Source: Parvularculaceae bacterium (lineage in GTDB: Bacteria; Pseudomonadota; Alphaproteobacteria; Caulobacterales; Parvularculaceae). From it: 64,000 nucleotides of DNA. The notes below the pieces were generated by a model. It ran no database searches, was not told the origin of the DNA, and was given only the letters and a program-made list of their open reading frames with translations. The stretch spans positions 310,001 through 374,000 of the forward strand of contig JANQSJ010000010.1 of the NCBI GenBank assembly GCA_028284065.1, in the 5' to 3' direction. A program made the position numbers and the translations under genes. Below are positions 25,206-34,181 of the stretch, piece by piece. Each line of letters begins with the position of its first letter. Position 1 is the stretch's first letter.

Positions 25206-26137
25206 AGCTCTATCTTCCCTTTGACGCGCCGGGGCGCGCGGATGTTGCACACGTCTTTCACCAGACCGTCGTTCGCGTGGCCGGCGGCCTTGAGGTATTG
25301 CATGAATGTCGGCGCCGACGTGTCGAAGACTTCCACTTGCGGGCGCTCCGCCTCCGGAATGTCCGACCCGATGCGCATCCGTATGATAGGCGTCGGCCGA
25401 TCCGGCGGCTCGCCGCGGTTGATGCGCCGCGAACTCTCCATCCCGTCGACGATCCAGCCCCAGGCGGTGTAGCGCTGGTCAAGGCTCGTGCGCGCATCGC
25501 CGATCATCAGGAAGAACTGGCTGTTCGCGCTGTCAGGCTTCGTCGCCCGCGCCATCGACATGACGCCGGGGCAATGGGTCGCCCAGACAAGGACGCGGCG
25601 GTCGGCGCGGAAACTGCGTAAAGACTCCGGCTCGGCCGCAGCGGCCATGCCGTCCATGAAGGCGATGCGGGCGGCCATTCGGTCGCGTCCGACGACGGTC
25701 ATATTGTCGACATCGGACGTATCGCGCATGAATTCCGGCTGGAGATCCGGCAAGTCCGATCCCCCCGTGCCGTCGCCCTTGGGATCGCCGCCCTGCGCCA
25801 TGAACCCTTCGATGACGCGATGAAACTTCAGGCCGTCATAGAAGCCGGCGCGAGCGAGCGTCTTGATCTGCTCAACATGGCCGGGCGCGAAATCGGGCCG
25901 CAACTCGATGACGACGTCGCCGGCGGGCAGGTCCATGACCAGCATGTTCTCCGGATCGACGGGCCGCCACTCTGAGTCGGGCGCTTCGGCAACGATCTGG
26001 TACGGCGTCTTTCGCGGCGCGTCGTCCTTGTCGTCGTCATCGTCGGCGGCCGCCGCGCCGCTCGCCGTGAAGGCGAGACCCGCCATTGCGCCGCTCACCG
26101 CCGTCAGCCGGACCCATTTCATACGCCTTCGCCGCAT
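25202..26137 (-). CDS. Exported cyclophilin-type peptidyl-prolyl isomerase
   Basis: 311 residues with an arginine-rich signal peptide (RRRRMKWVRLTAVSG, cleavage near ASGAAA), followed by an acidic linker of consecutive aspartates and lysines. The cyclophilin domain has FYDGLKFHRVIEGFMAQGG, GTGGSD, GVMSMARATKPDSANSQFF and YTAWGWIVDGMESS. Relative to the cytoplasmic one it has an insertion of about 45 residues between the GTGGSD and SMAR motifs and a C-terminal extension of about 70. It probably folds envelope proteins. ATG at 26122 is an alternative start. Confidence 0.92.
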   Translation of the reverse strand: MRRRRMKWVRLTAVSGAMAGLAFTASGAAAADDDDDKDDAPRKTPYQIVAEAPDSEWRPVDPENMLVMDLPAGDVVIELRPDFAPGHVEQIKTLARAGFYDGLKFHRVIEGFMAQGGDPKGDGTGGSDLPDLQPEFMRDTSDVDNMTVVGRDRMAARIAFMDGMAAAAEPESLRSFRADRRVLVWATHCPGVMSMARATKPDSANSQFFLMIGDARTSLDQRYTAWGWIVDGMESSRRINRGEPPDRPTPIIRMRIGSDIPEAERPQVEVFDTSAPTFMQYLKAAGHANDGLVKDVCNIRAPRRVKGKIEL

Positions 26138-26254
26138 CGCACCTCGCGCTCCGTCACTTGCCGCAGCCAGTCGTCAGGTACCCCCGCGCGGCGACAGACG
26201 CAAAGGGAAAGGCGCTCGCGCCCGCTGCGAAACGACCTGGCGACCGCATGAGCT

Positions 26255-26755
26255 TCAGCCGGCCAGTTTCTTTGCGAGGCGCTCGGCGACGCTCGCCGGC
26301 ACGAAGCCGGTCACGTCGCCGTCGAGGCGCGCGATCTCCTTCACAAGGCGCGAGGCGATCGACTGGTACCGCGCGTCCGCCATCAGGAACACCGTCTCGA
26401 TCTCATCGTTCAGGGCCTGGTTCATGCCGACCATCTGAAACTCGTACTCGAAATCCGACACGGCCCTGAGGCCCCTGATGATGATGTCGGCGTTCACCTC
26501 TTCGGCGTACCTCATGAGGAGCGTGTCGAAGGGCGCGACCGTGATGGCGACGCCGCTCTTGCCGGCGATCGGCTCCATCTGCTCGCGAACCATCTCGACG
26601 CGCTCGTCGAGCGGAAAGAGCGGCCGCTTGTCCTTGTTGACGGCGACGCCGACGACCAGCAGGTCCACGAGCTTCACCGCCCGCTCAATGATGTCCACAT
26701 GGCCTAGGGTGATCGGGTCGAAGGTGCCAGGATAAAGGCCGATGCGTTTGCTCAC
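26255..26755 (-). CDS. coaD: Phosphopantetheine adenylyltransferase
   Basis: 166 residues, the usual length. It transfers AMP from ATP to 4'-phosphopantetheine, the penultimate step of coenzyme A synthesis. Nucleotidyltransferase motif YPGTFDPITLGHVDII with T-x-G-H near residue 17, and DIIIRGLRAVSDFEYEFQM in the active-site region. It starts three bases after the gyrA stop codon, an arrangement (gyrA-coaD-cyclophilin) conserved in alphaproteobacteria, and is probably transcribed with gyrA. Confidence 0.97.
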   Translation of the reverse strand: MSKRIGLYPGTFDPITLGHVDIIERAVKLVDLLVVGVAVNKDKRPLFPLDERVEMVREQMEPIAGKSGVAITVAPFDTLLMRYAEEVNADIIIRGLRAVSDFEYEFQMVGMNQALNDEIETVFLMADARYQSIASRLVKEIARLDGDVTGFVPASVAERLAKKLAG

Positions 26756-26758
26756 CGA

Positions 26759-29575
26759 TTAGCCCTCACGCTGCGACGCCTCTTCGTCATCCGCGTCATC
26801 GTCGCCGATATCCTCGATGCGTTCAACCGAGACCACCTTCTCGTCCTCGCGGGTCTTGAAGATGGTGACGCCTTGCGTGTTGCGCCCGGCGACGCGAATG
26901 CCGTCGACGGTGGTGCGGATGAGCTGGCCGCCATCGGTGACGAGCATGATCTGGTCGGAATCCTCCACGGGGAAGCTCGCGCGCACCGGGCCGTTGCGGT
27001 CATTGACCGTGATGGCGATGATGCCTTTCCCGCCGCGTCCGGACGTTCTGTACTCATAAGACGACGAGCGCTTGCCGTAGCCGTTCTCCGTCACGGTGAG
27101 GACGAATTGCTCCGCCGCGCCAAGCTCGGCGATCCGCTCGGGCGACAGGGCGGCGTCCTCGCCCTCGTCCGCCTCCGGCGCGTCGTCGCCCTCCTCCCCT
27201 AGCGCCCGGCGCATGGCCGCGGCGTGCTTCATGTAAGCGCGCGCCTCCTCGGTGGTCGCTTCGACGCCGCCAAGGATCGCCATGGAGATGACCTCGTCGC
27301 CGCCATCGAGCTTGATGCCGCGCACGCCGGTTGAGGTGCGCCCGGCGAAGACGCGCACGTCCTCCACGGGGAAGCGGATGCACATGCCGCGCGCGGTGGT
27401 CAGGAGGACATTGTCCTCCGGCCGGCAGACCTGCACCCCGACAATCCCGTCGGCGCCGGCCTCAAAGGCGTCTTCCAGCTTCATGGCGATCTTGCCATTG
27501 CGATTGATGCGCTTGAAGTCGGAGAGCTTGTTGCGCCGGACATTGCCGGAGCGCGTCGCGAACATGATCTGCAAGGACTCCCAGGCGTCCTCATCTTCCG
27601 GCAACGGAAGAATAGTCGTCACCCGCTCGTCCTGCGCCAGCGGCAAGAGGTTCACGAACGCCTTGCCGCGGGAATTCGGCGCGCCTTCGGGCAGGCGCCA
27701 GAGCTTTAGATTGTAGCACATGCCCGTCGACGTGAAGAACAGGAGCGGCGTGTGCGTATCGCCGACGAAAAGCTGCGAGACGAAGTCCTCGTCCTTGAAC
27801 TTCATGCCCGCGCGGCCCTTGCCGCCGCGCTTTTGCGCGCGATAGGTCGAAAGCGGCGTGCGCTTCACATAGCCGGAGTGGGTGACGGTGACGACCATCT
27901 CCTCCTTGGCGATGAGGTCCTCGTCCTCCACCTCGCCGTCGAAGTCGACGATCTCGGTCTTTCGCGGCGTGGCGAATTGCTCGCGCACGGCCGCGAGGTC
28001 CGCCTTGATGATGTCAAGGACGCGCGCCCGGCGCTTCAGGATATCCAGATAGTCCTCGATCTTTTCGGCGAGGCCTTTCAGCTCATCGCCTATCTCGTCG
28101 CGGCCGAGCGCCGTCAGGCGTTGCAGGCGCAGATCGAGAATCGCCTTCGCCTGCTCCTCAGAGAGCTTCAGCTTATCGCCATCAAGCATCAGGTGGCGAG
28201 GATCGGCGACGAGCAGAACCAGCGGCGCAAGGTCCTTCGCCGGCCATTCGCGCGCCATCAGGCGCTCCTTCGCGGTCGCCGGGTCCGGCGCCTCGCGGAT
28301 GAGCTTTACGACGTCGTCGATATTGGCCACCGCGATGGCGAGGCCGACCAGGATATGCGCCCGGTCGCGCGCCTTGGCGAGCTCGAACTTCGTCCGTCTG
28401 GTGATGACCTCTTCGCGGAACGCGACGAAGCTCAACAGGACGTCGCGCAGGGTGAGTTGCTGCGGCCGGCCGCCGTTCAGCGCCAGCATGTTGACGCCGA
28501 AGGACGTCTGAAGCTGCGAGTGTCGGTAGAGCTGGTTCAGGACGACGTCGGGCGCGGCGTCGCGGCGCAGCTCAATGACGACGCGAATGCCTTGGCGGTT
28601 TGACTCATCGCGGATGTCGGCGACGCCTTCGATCTTCTTGTCGCGGACAAGGCCGGCGATCTTCTCGATCATCATCGCCTTGTTGACCTGATACGGAATT
28701 TCCGTGGCGACGATGGCGAAGCGGTCCTTGCGGATTTCCTCGACGCTTGCGCGCCCGCGCATGATCACCGAGCCGCGCCCCGTGAGCAGCGCCGAGCGAC
28801 CGCCTTGCCGGCCCAGGATCATCGCGCCCGTCGGGAAATCAGGGCCCGGCACGATCTCAATAAGGCGCTCGTCACTTGTCGTCGGGTCGTCGATGAGCTC
28901 GATCGTGGCGTCGATGATCTCGCCGAGATTGTGGGGCGGGATGTTCGTCGCCATGCCGACGGCGATGCCGCCCGCGCCATTGACAAGGAGGTTCGGGAAC
29001 CGCGCCGGCAGGACGACGGGCTCCTTCTCCTGGCCGTCATAGTTGAGCTGAAAGTCGACCGTGTCCTTCTCGATGTCTTCGAGAAGCGCTTCGGCAGGCT
29101 TGTCCATGCGCACTTCGGTATAGCGCATGGCCGCCGGCGGATCGCCGTCGATGGAGCCGAAATTCCCCTGCCCGTCTAGGAGCGGCAGGCGCATGGAGAA
29201 ATCCTGCGCCATGCGCACGAGCGCGTCATAGACCGCCTGATCGCCATGCGGGTGGTACTTACCAATGACGTCGCCGACGACGCGGGCCGATTTCCGATAG
29301 GGCTTGTTGTGGGTGTAGCCGTTCTCGTGCATCGACCAAAGGATGCGGCGGTGGACCGGCTTCAGCCCGTCGCGCGCGTCCGGAATGGCGCGGGAGACGA
29401 TGACCGACATCGCATAATCGAGATACGACTTGCGCATCTCTTCTTCGATGGTGATGGACGGGCCGCCGTCGAACGGGCCCTCGCCGCCGCTCGTCGGATC
29501 GGTAGGATCGTTCGGCCCCTGGGGGTCCTGATCGTCGCCGTTTTGGTCGCTATTGTTCTCGTCGTTTGTCGTCAC
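26759..29575 (-). CDS. gyrA: DNA gyrase subunit A
   Basis: 938 residues; catalytic subunit that cuts and rejoins DNA during negative supercoiling. An acidic N-terminal leader precedes the breakage-reunion domain. The catalytic tyrosine is Y152 in [10 protein letters not shown]. At the quinolone-determining positions the chain reads [15 protein letters not shown]: Gln113 stands where E. coli has Ser83, while Asp117 matches Asp87. The C-terminal domain has blades ending in repeats such as [11 protein letters not shown] and [10 protein letters not shown], with an acidic insert ([20 protein letters not shown]) between them. It heads the coaD-cyclophilin group. Confidence 0.98.
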   Translation of the reverse strand: MTTNDENNSDQNGDDQDPQGPNDPTDPTSGGEGPFDGGPSITIEEEMRKSYLDYAMSVIVSRAIPDARDGLKPVHRRILWSMHENGYTHNKPYRKSARVVGDVIGKYHPHGDQAVYDALVRMAQDFSMRLPLLDGQGNFGSIDGDPPAAMRYTEVRMDKPAEALLEDIEKDTVDFQLNYDGQEKEPVVLPARFPNLLVNGAGGIAVGMATNIPPHNLGEIIDATIELIDDPTTSDERLIEIVPGPDFPTGAMILGRQGGRSALLTGRGSVIMRGRASVEEIRKDRFAIVATEIPYQVNKAMMIEKIAGLVRDKKIEGVADIRDESNRQGIRVVIELRRDAAPDVVLNQLYRHSQLQTSFGVNMLALNGGRPQQLTLRDVLLSFVAFREEVITRRTKFELAKARDRAHILVGLAIAVANIDDVVKLIREAPDPATAKERLMAREWPAKDLAPLVLLVADPRHLMLDGDKLKLSEEQAKAILDLRLQRLTALGRDEIGDELKGLAEKIEDYLDILKRRARVLDIIKADLAAVREQFATPRKTEIVDFDGEVEDEDLIAKEEMVVTVTHSGYVKRTPLSTYRAQKRGGKGRAGMKFKDEDFVSQLFVGDTHTPLLFFTSTGMCYNLKLWRLPEGAPNSRGKAFVNLLPLAQDERVTTILPLPEDEDAWESLQIMFATRSGNVRRNKLSDFKRINRNGKIAMKLEDAFEAGADGIVGVQVCRPEDNVLLTTARGMCIRFPVEDVRVFAGRTSTGVRGIKLDGGDEVISMAILGGVEATTEEARAYMKHAAAMRRALGEEGDDAPEADEGEDAALSPERIAELGAAEQFVLTVTENGYGKRSSSYEYRTSGRGGKGIIAITVNDRNGPVRASFPVEDSDQIMLVTDGGQLIRTTVDGIRVAGRNTQGVTIFKTREDEKVVSVERIEDIGDDDADDEEASQREG

Positions 29576-29956
29576 GTGAGGGCGTATTCCTAATTCGTCG
29601 TTTCTTCTGGAGCGCCCGTCCGGGGGCGATTTTCAGAAGCGTTTGCTCCGCCATCGCGGGCGGCGCCTCAGCGAACGCGCAACCTAGTCGCGCGCCCATG
29701 AGTCTGCAACTCGCCCGGGTTCGCGAACCTGAGCGGCAAACAGCGGATCAGGCTTGATTCCGCAGGCGTTTCTCGCAGACCATCCGCAGAGGTCCGAGCG
29801 GCCAATGTCTGAAATCATAAAGGCGGCGAACATGCGTTCGATAAGTTTTCTCAGGATCGCTCTTCACGCCTTTGGCCATGCGGGGTTGAGGCGTTCGATA
29901 AACTTCCTGGAATCCGGCGTGTCGCCCCGCAAAGAACCGGCCGCCATCGCCGCAAG
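29576..29956. other. Divergent intergenic region upstream of gyrA
   Basis: Separates gyrA from the divergent kelch gene. No gene is convincing here. It contains a direct repeat: GCGTTCGATAAGTTTTC at 29834 and GCGTTCGATAAACTTCC at 29891, 57 bases apart, which could be protein-binding sites. Confidence 0.4.
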
Positions 29957-31042
29957 ATGGGCCTAATGCCGGGCTCGCTCACGCGCCGCGACGCCCTTAT
30001 CGGCGGCGTCGCCCTTGGCGCAGTCGGGGGCGTCGGCGGATTGACGCCTGCGCGCGCTGGCGCGCCCCAAGGCGCCTGGAGCCTGCGCGCCGACATGCCC
30101 TTCGCCGTGCAGGAGATTTACCCGACCCTCATCGACCGCGGGGGCCGCCCCCTTATTGTCAACGCCGGCGGCCTCGCGGTGGGCCTGACGATCCCCATCA
30201 AGAAGGCCGTCACGCTCTACGATCCGCAGGCCGACGAATGGACCCGCGGCCGCGACCTGCCGGAGGCGCGCCACCACATCGCTCTCGCCTCGGCCGGCGG
30301 CGCGCTGCACGCCATCGGCGGCTTCAAACGCAAGGGCCTCAATATCTGGGCGACGCAGGCGCAGAACTGGCGCATCGACGATCCTGCGGCGGGCAAATGG
30401 GAAGCGGCGCGTCCGCTGCCCGACCCGCAGGCGGAGGCCGTGACCCTCGTCCATAACGGCCGCATCCACATGATTGGCGGGCGCGGGCCCGAAGCGGGCC
30501 GCAATCTCGAATGGACCGACCAGAGCGATATCGGCCGGCACTGGGCTTATGATCCCGCAGCGGATGACTGGGCGGCGCGTGCGCCCTTACCGTCGCCGCG
30601 CAACTCTTCCGCCGGCGCGATCCTGGGTGGCGAGCTCTTTGTCGTCAGCGGGCGGACGGTCGCCGGGGGCAACAACCCCGCCTGCCACGCCTACGACCCC
30701 GCCGCGGACGCCTGGCGCGAGATCGCGCCCCTCCCTCAGCCGATCCGCCAGGAGGCGCCGCGCGGGCAAGGCGGCCTCGCCGCAGCCGCTTACCGGGGCA
30801 AACTCTACGCCTTCGGCGGCGAGTGGTTTTCCGGTGACGGCGGCGTCTATGCCGACACCTGGGCGTATGATCCGTCCTCAGACGCCTGGGCGCCCGTGGC
30901 GGCAATGGCGCGCCCGCGACATGGACTCGGCGGCGTCGCCATCGAGGGCCATGGCGACATAGACGGCGTCTACGCTATTGGCGGCGCGCTCAGACGCGGC
31001 GGCGACGGCGTCACCCCTTATCTCGACAGGTTCGATATTTAG
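29957..31042 (+). CDS. Exported kelch-repeat beta-propeller protein
   Basis: 361 residues. The N-terminus has a Tat-type signal (SLTRRDALIGGVALGAVGG, cleavage near ARAGAP). The mature part contains about five to six kelch repeats with the GG...Y...W pattern, for example HAIGGFKRKG, IHMIGGRGPE, LFVVSGRTVAGG, LYAFGGEWFSG and YAIGGALRRGG, each followed by YDPA-x-D-x-W. It folds as a periplasmic beta-propeller, either a binding protein or an enzyme of the galactose-oxidase/mutarotase type; no catalytic residues are identifiable. Alternative start ATG at 29966. Confidence 0.9.
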   Translation: MGLMPGSLTRRDALIGGVALGAVGGVGGLTPARAGAPQGAWSLRADMPFAVQEIYPTLIDRGGRPLIVNAGGLAVGLTIPIKKAVTLYDPQADEWTRGRDLPEARHHIALASAGGALHAIGGFKRKGLNIWATQAQNWRIDDPAAGKWEAARPLPDPQAEAVTLVHNGRIHMIGGRGPEAGRNLEWTDQSDIGRHWAYDPAADDWAARAPLPSPRNSSAGAILGGELFVVSGRTVAGGNNPACHAYDPAADAWREIAPLPQPIRQEAPRGQGGLAAAAYRGKLYAFGGEWFSGDGGVYADTWAYDPSSDAWAPVAAMARPRHGLGGVAIEGHGDIDGVYAIGGALRRGGDGVTPYLDRFDI

Positions 31043-31144
31043 GCGATCCCTGATGGTCCGTTATCGGAGGGTCTATTTGGGAAATCACCCCAAGCTCAGG
31101 GCAGACGGACCGTAACCCAGCTCCACGAGGCTCGGAAGAGCGGG

Positions 31145-31561
31145 CTAAGCGGCGGCTTCGGCCGCGGCGCTTTTCATCTCGTCGGAGAGAGCGCCATACG
31201 CCGACGTCCACGCCGCTTTGACCTCCGACGTAAATTCGCCCGCAAGGCAAAGCTCCAACGCATCGATCAGCGCTGCGCCGACCGCGCGGTAGTGGTCATC
31301 CGTCACGCCATAGGCGGTGTGATTGCGGCCCAGTTCGCGCACCGTCGGCAGGATCTTTTCAGGGCGATGCAGGCCAGCGACGACAAACGAAAGCGCCTGG
31401 GTCAGCTTGTTGCGCTGCTCGACCATTTCTTCAGGGAACAACGCCCGCGTGTCCGGCGCGATCGCGAAAAGCCGACCATAAAAGATCGTCGCCGCGCTGT
31501 CGGCGGCGGGCAGGACCTTTTCGAAGCTTTTCTGGACGAGATTTATCTCTTCAGGCGTCAT
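31145..31561 (-). CDS. Globin family protein
   Basis: 138 residues from the ATG at 31561. A single-domain globin of the Vitreoscilla-haemoglobin/flavohaemoglobin-globin type: start TPEEINLVQKSFEKV, FYGRLFAIAPDTRALFPEEM with the CD1 phenylalanine, and the proximal histidine in LGRNHTAYGV; the helix G/H region has FTSEVKAAWTSAYGAL. It would bind haem and oxygen or nitric oxide. No reductase domain is attached. It is convergent with the kelch gene. Confidence 0.92.
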   Translation of the reverse strand: MTPEEINLVQKSFEKVLPAADSAATIFYGRLFAIAPDTRALFPEEMVEQRNKLTQALSFVVAGLHRPEKILPTVRELGRNHTAYGVTDDHYRAVGAALIDALELCLAGEFTSEVKAAWTSAYGALSDEMKSAAAEAAA

Positions 31562-31820
31562 GTTCAGCCCACACTTTGCTCTCGAGCGGCTCGACAGCGT
31601 ATCGGCCCGAACACGCCAATGGACGCAGGGGCCGCGCGAAGCCGTATCTGGGCAGAATGGGGTTACCAATTCGCAAATCATACGCGGATTTCGGTCCGCC
31701 GGCCGAAAGCCGGCCCTTATCGCCTGCGGTCCGATCTCCGATCAAAATGGGAAAAGTCGGGGAAACCGCCTATAGTCCCCAGAAACATAAGAACCTTGGT
31801 AAATCATAAGGCAGGAAAAC

Positions 31821-32159
31821 GTGGCGCCAGCAGAAATCGCACTCTTACTCTTCGGCGGAGCAGGGCTCCTGGGCGTTATCGCCAGCATGACCCATTCGAA
31901 CGCGTGGAAGCCGACGGTCCTCACCCATGCGGCCGTCGGCGCCGCAGGAACGACGATCGTCACCCTGACCGCCCTTGCGGGCGGCGGCGGCGTCCTCCTG
32001 TTCGGCGCGATGGCGGGCGGCCTCACCGGCGCCATCGGCCTTTACATGCTGGTGAATGGCTTCACCGAAAGGGAGACGCCGGGCATCGCGCGCGCCGCCC
32101 ATTGGCTCGCGGCGTGGCTCGCGGTCATTGTGGTGATCGGGGTCGTCGTCGAATCGTAA
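31821..32159 (+). CDS. Small membrane protein of unknown function
   Basis: 112 residues from a GTG preceded by AAGGCAGG. Four hydrophobic segments are separated by short loops: residues about 4-22, 37-53, 60-80 and 92-110. Rich in glycine and alanine, with no recognised domain. It is followed after 86 bases by the amidohydrolase gene on the same strand, without clear linkage. Confidence 0.65.
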   Translation: MAPAEIALLLFGGAGLLGVIASMTHSNAWKPTVLTHAAVGAAGTTIVTLTALAGGGGVLLFGAMAGGLTGAIGLYMLVNGFTERETPGIARAAHWLAAWLAVIVVIGVVVES

Positions 32160-32245
32160 CCGGCGCCGGCGCGTCGACCGGCCTGTCGAAACGCCGCTGC
32201 CGCCGGCGATTGCGTTGACCGCGCTTCGGCGACATTTTTGGTCAT

Positions 32246-34165
32246 ATGACCGAGATCTATGACACGCTTATCCGCGGGGCGCGGATTTTTGACGGGACAG
32301 GCGGCGCGCCGTTTTACGGCGACGTGGCGATCAAGGACGGGCGCATCGCCGCCCGGGCCGGCCGCCTGAACGGCGCAGAGGCGAGAGAGACGATCGACGC
32401 GGAGGGCCTTTGGCTGACGCCCGGGCTCCTCGACATCCACACGCACTACGACCTCGAAGTGGAGATCGCGCCCGGCCTGCCGGAATCCGTGCGCCATGGC
32501 ACGACGACGGTCGTTGTCGCGAACTGCTCCCTCGGGCTCGCCTTCGGCGCCCTGCGCAAGAATGGCGACGACCCGATCGTCGACTGTTTCGCCCGCGTCG
32601 AGAACGTGCCGAAGCATGTCCTCAAGAAGGTCGCCGACCGCGCCACGTGGGATGCGTCCGATCAGTACCTTGAGCACCTGGAGAGCCTCAATCTCGGGCC
32701 GAACATCGTTCCCATGGTCCCCTATTCAATGCTGCGCATCGCCGCGATGGGAACTGAGGCCTCCGTCAGCCGCGATCCGACGGAGGCGGAGCTTCAGGAA
32801 ATGGAGCGGCTCCTGGAGAAGTGCATGACGGAAGGCTATGCGGGCTTCTCCTCCGACGCGCTGCCGTTTCACTACCTCTCCAACGACCCGCACCGGGAGA
32901 AGCGCATTCCCTCGCAATATGGCGGGTTTCAGGAGCTGAAGCGGCTCACCCATGTGGTGCGGCGGTTCGGGCGCGTGTGGCAGGCGACGCCGCCGGTCGA
33001 AAGCCCGCTGAAAGTGTTCCGCACGTTTCTTCTGACCAGCGGCCGGCTCTACAAAAAGGCGCTGAAAATCACCGCCGTCGCGGCGATGGACGTTCGCTCC
33101 GACCGCAACATTATCCGCAGCGCCTTCTCCCTGACGCGGCTCCTCAATTCAAAGCTTCTGGACGGGAACTTCAAGCTTCAGTCCCTCGCCGCGCCGTTTA
33201 AGGTCTGGGCCGACGGCGCCGTGACGCCGCTCGCCGAGGAAATCCCGGAGCTCCGCCGTCTGATGATGCTTGACCTTGAGGACGATGCGGGGCGCGCGGC
33301 GATCTACGCCGACCCTCAGTTCGAGGCGGACTTCAAGCGCATGTGGCGCGAGGGCAAGACCGGCTACAATGCGGCCCGCCTGCGCCGGCTCCTGCGCATG
33401 GAGGAGCTCGCCCTCTATCGCGGCATTGACGAGATGTATGTGGACGCCTCGCCCGTCGCCGCCTGGACGGGCGAGCGCATGTCGGACATTTTCGGCCGCC
33501 TTCGTCAGTTCCAGTCAGGCGCCGCCGACGCGAACGATGCCGCCAAGGACGACGAGGAGCGTAACGCCTTCGAGGGCTTCCCGCCCTGCGCTGACGATGC
33601 GGACTTCTTCTTTCACCTCCTAAAGACCTATGACCGCGCGCTCTATTGGCACACGATCAGCGCCAATGCGGATGAGAAGATGATCCGCAAGGTGACCATG
33701 TCGCCGGACTTCCTGCCGGGCTTTTCCGATTCCGGCGCGCACCTGACCAATCTGGCCTTTTACGACGTGAACCTCAGGGCGTTGAAGATCGCCATGGAGG
33801 AGCGCGGCGAAGACGGCGTCGCCTATATGGTGCGGCGCCTGACCCGCGATCCGGCCGAGTTCTTCGACATCGCGGCGGGGTCGATCGAGATTGGCGATCA
33901 GGCGGATCTCGTCCTCATCGACCCGAAGGCGCTCGCCGCCCATGACGGCGTCGCCAATACAAAACGCGTGTGGCGCGACCTTCTGGAGAACGATCAGCTC
34001 GTCAATCGCTCGGACGGCGTCGTGCCGCTCACCATGATCGCCGGCCGCGCGCTCTGGCGCGACGGCGTCTTCACCGATGACTTCGAAAATGAAAAATGCG
34101 GCCGGGTCCTTCTGGCCGACCGCGGCCATGCGGCGGCGCCCGCCCACGCCATCGCTGCGGAATAA
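32246..34165 (+). CDS. N-acyl-D-amino-acid deacylase-like amidohydrolase
   Basis: 639-residue member of the amidohydrolase superfamily, D-aminoacylase/dihydroorotase-like group. Metal-binding motif DIHTHYDLE near residue 64, HGTTTVVVANCSLGLAFG with the cysteine that serves as a ligand in D-aminoacylases, and GFSDSGAHLTNLAFYD near residue 495 carrying the catalytic aspartate. Longer than typical D-aminoacylase because of a helical insert in the middle. It probably hydrolyses N-acyl amino acids or cyclic amides in the cytoplasm; no signal peptide. The MlrC-like gene follows after 16 bases, suggesting a peptide/amide catabolic pair. Confidence 0.9.
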   Translation: MTEIYDTLIRGARIFDGTGGAPFYGDVAIKDGRIAARAGRLNGAEARETIDAEGLWLTPGLLDIHTHYDLEVEIAPGLPESVRHGTTTVVVANCSLGLAFGALRKNGDDPIVDCFARVENVPKHVLKKVADRATWDASDQYLEHLESLNLGPNIVPMVPYSMLRIAAMGTEASVSRDPTEAELQEMERLLEKCMTEGYAGFSSDALPFHYLSNDPHREKRIPSQYGGFQELKRLTHVVRRFGRVWQATPPVESPLKVFRTFLLTSGRLYKKALKITAVAAMDVRSDRNIIRSAFSLTRLLNSKLLDGNFKLQSLAAPFKVWADGAVTPLAEEIPELRRLMMLDLEDDAGRAAIYADPQFEADFKRMWREGKTGYNAARLRRLLRMEELALYRGIDEMYVDASPVAAWTGERMSDIFGRLRQFQSGAADANDAAKDDEERNAFEGFPPCADDADFFFHLLKTYDRALYWHTISANADEKMIRKVTMSPDFLPGFSDSGAHLTNLAFYDVNLRALKIAMEERGEDGVAYMVRRLTRDPAEFFDIAAGSIEIGDQADLVLIDPKALAAHDGVANTKRVWRDLLENDQLVNRSDGVVPLTMIAGRALWRDGVFTDDFENEKCGRVLLADRGHAAAPAHAIAAE

Positions 34166-34181
34166 CCCTTGGGGAACGGCC

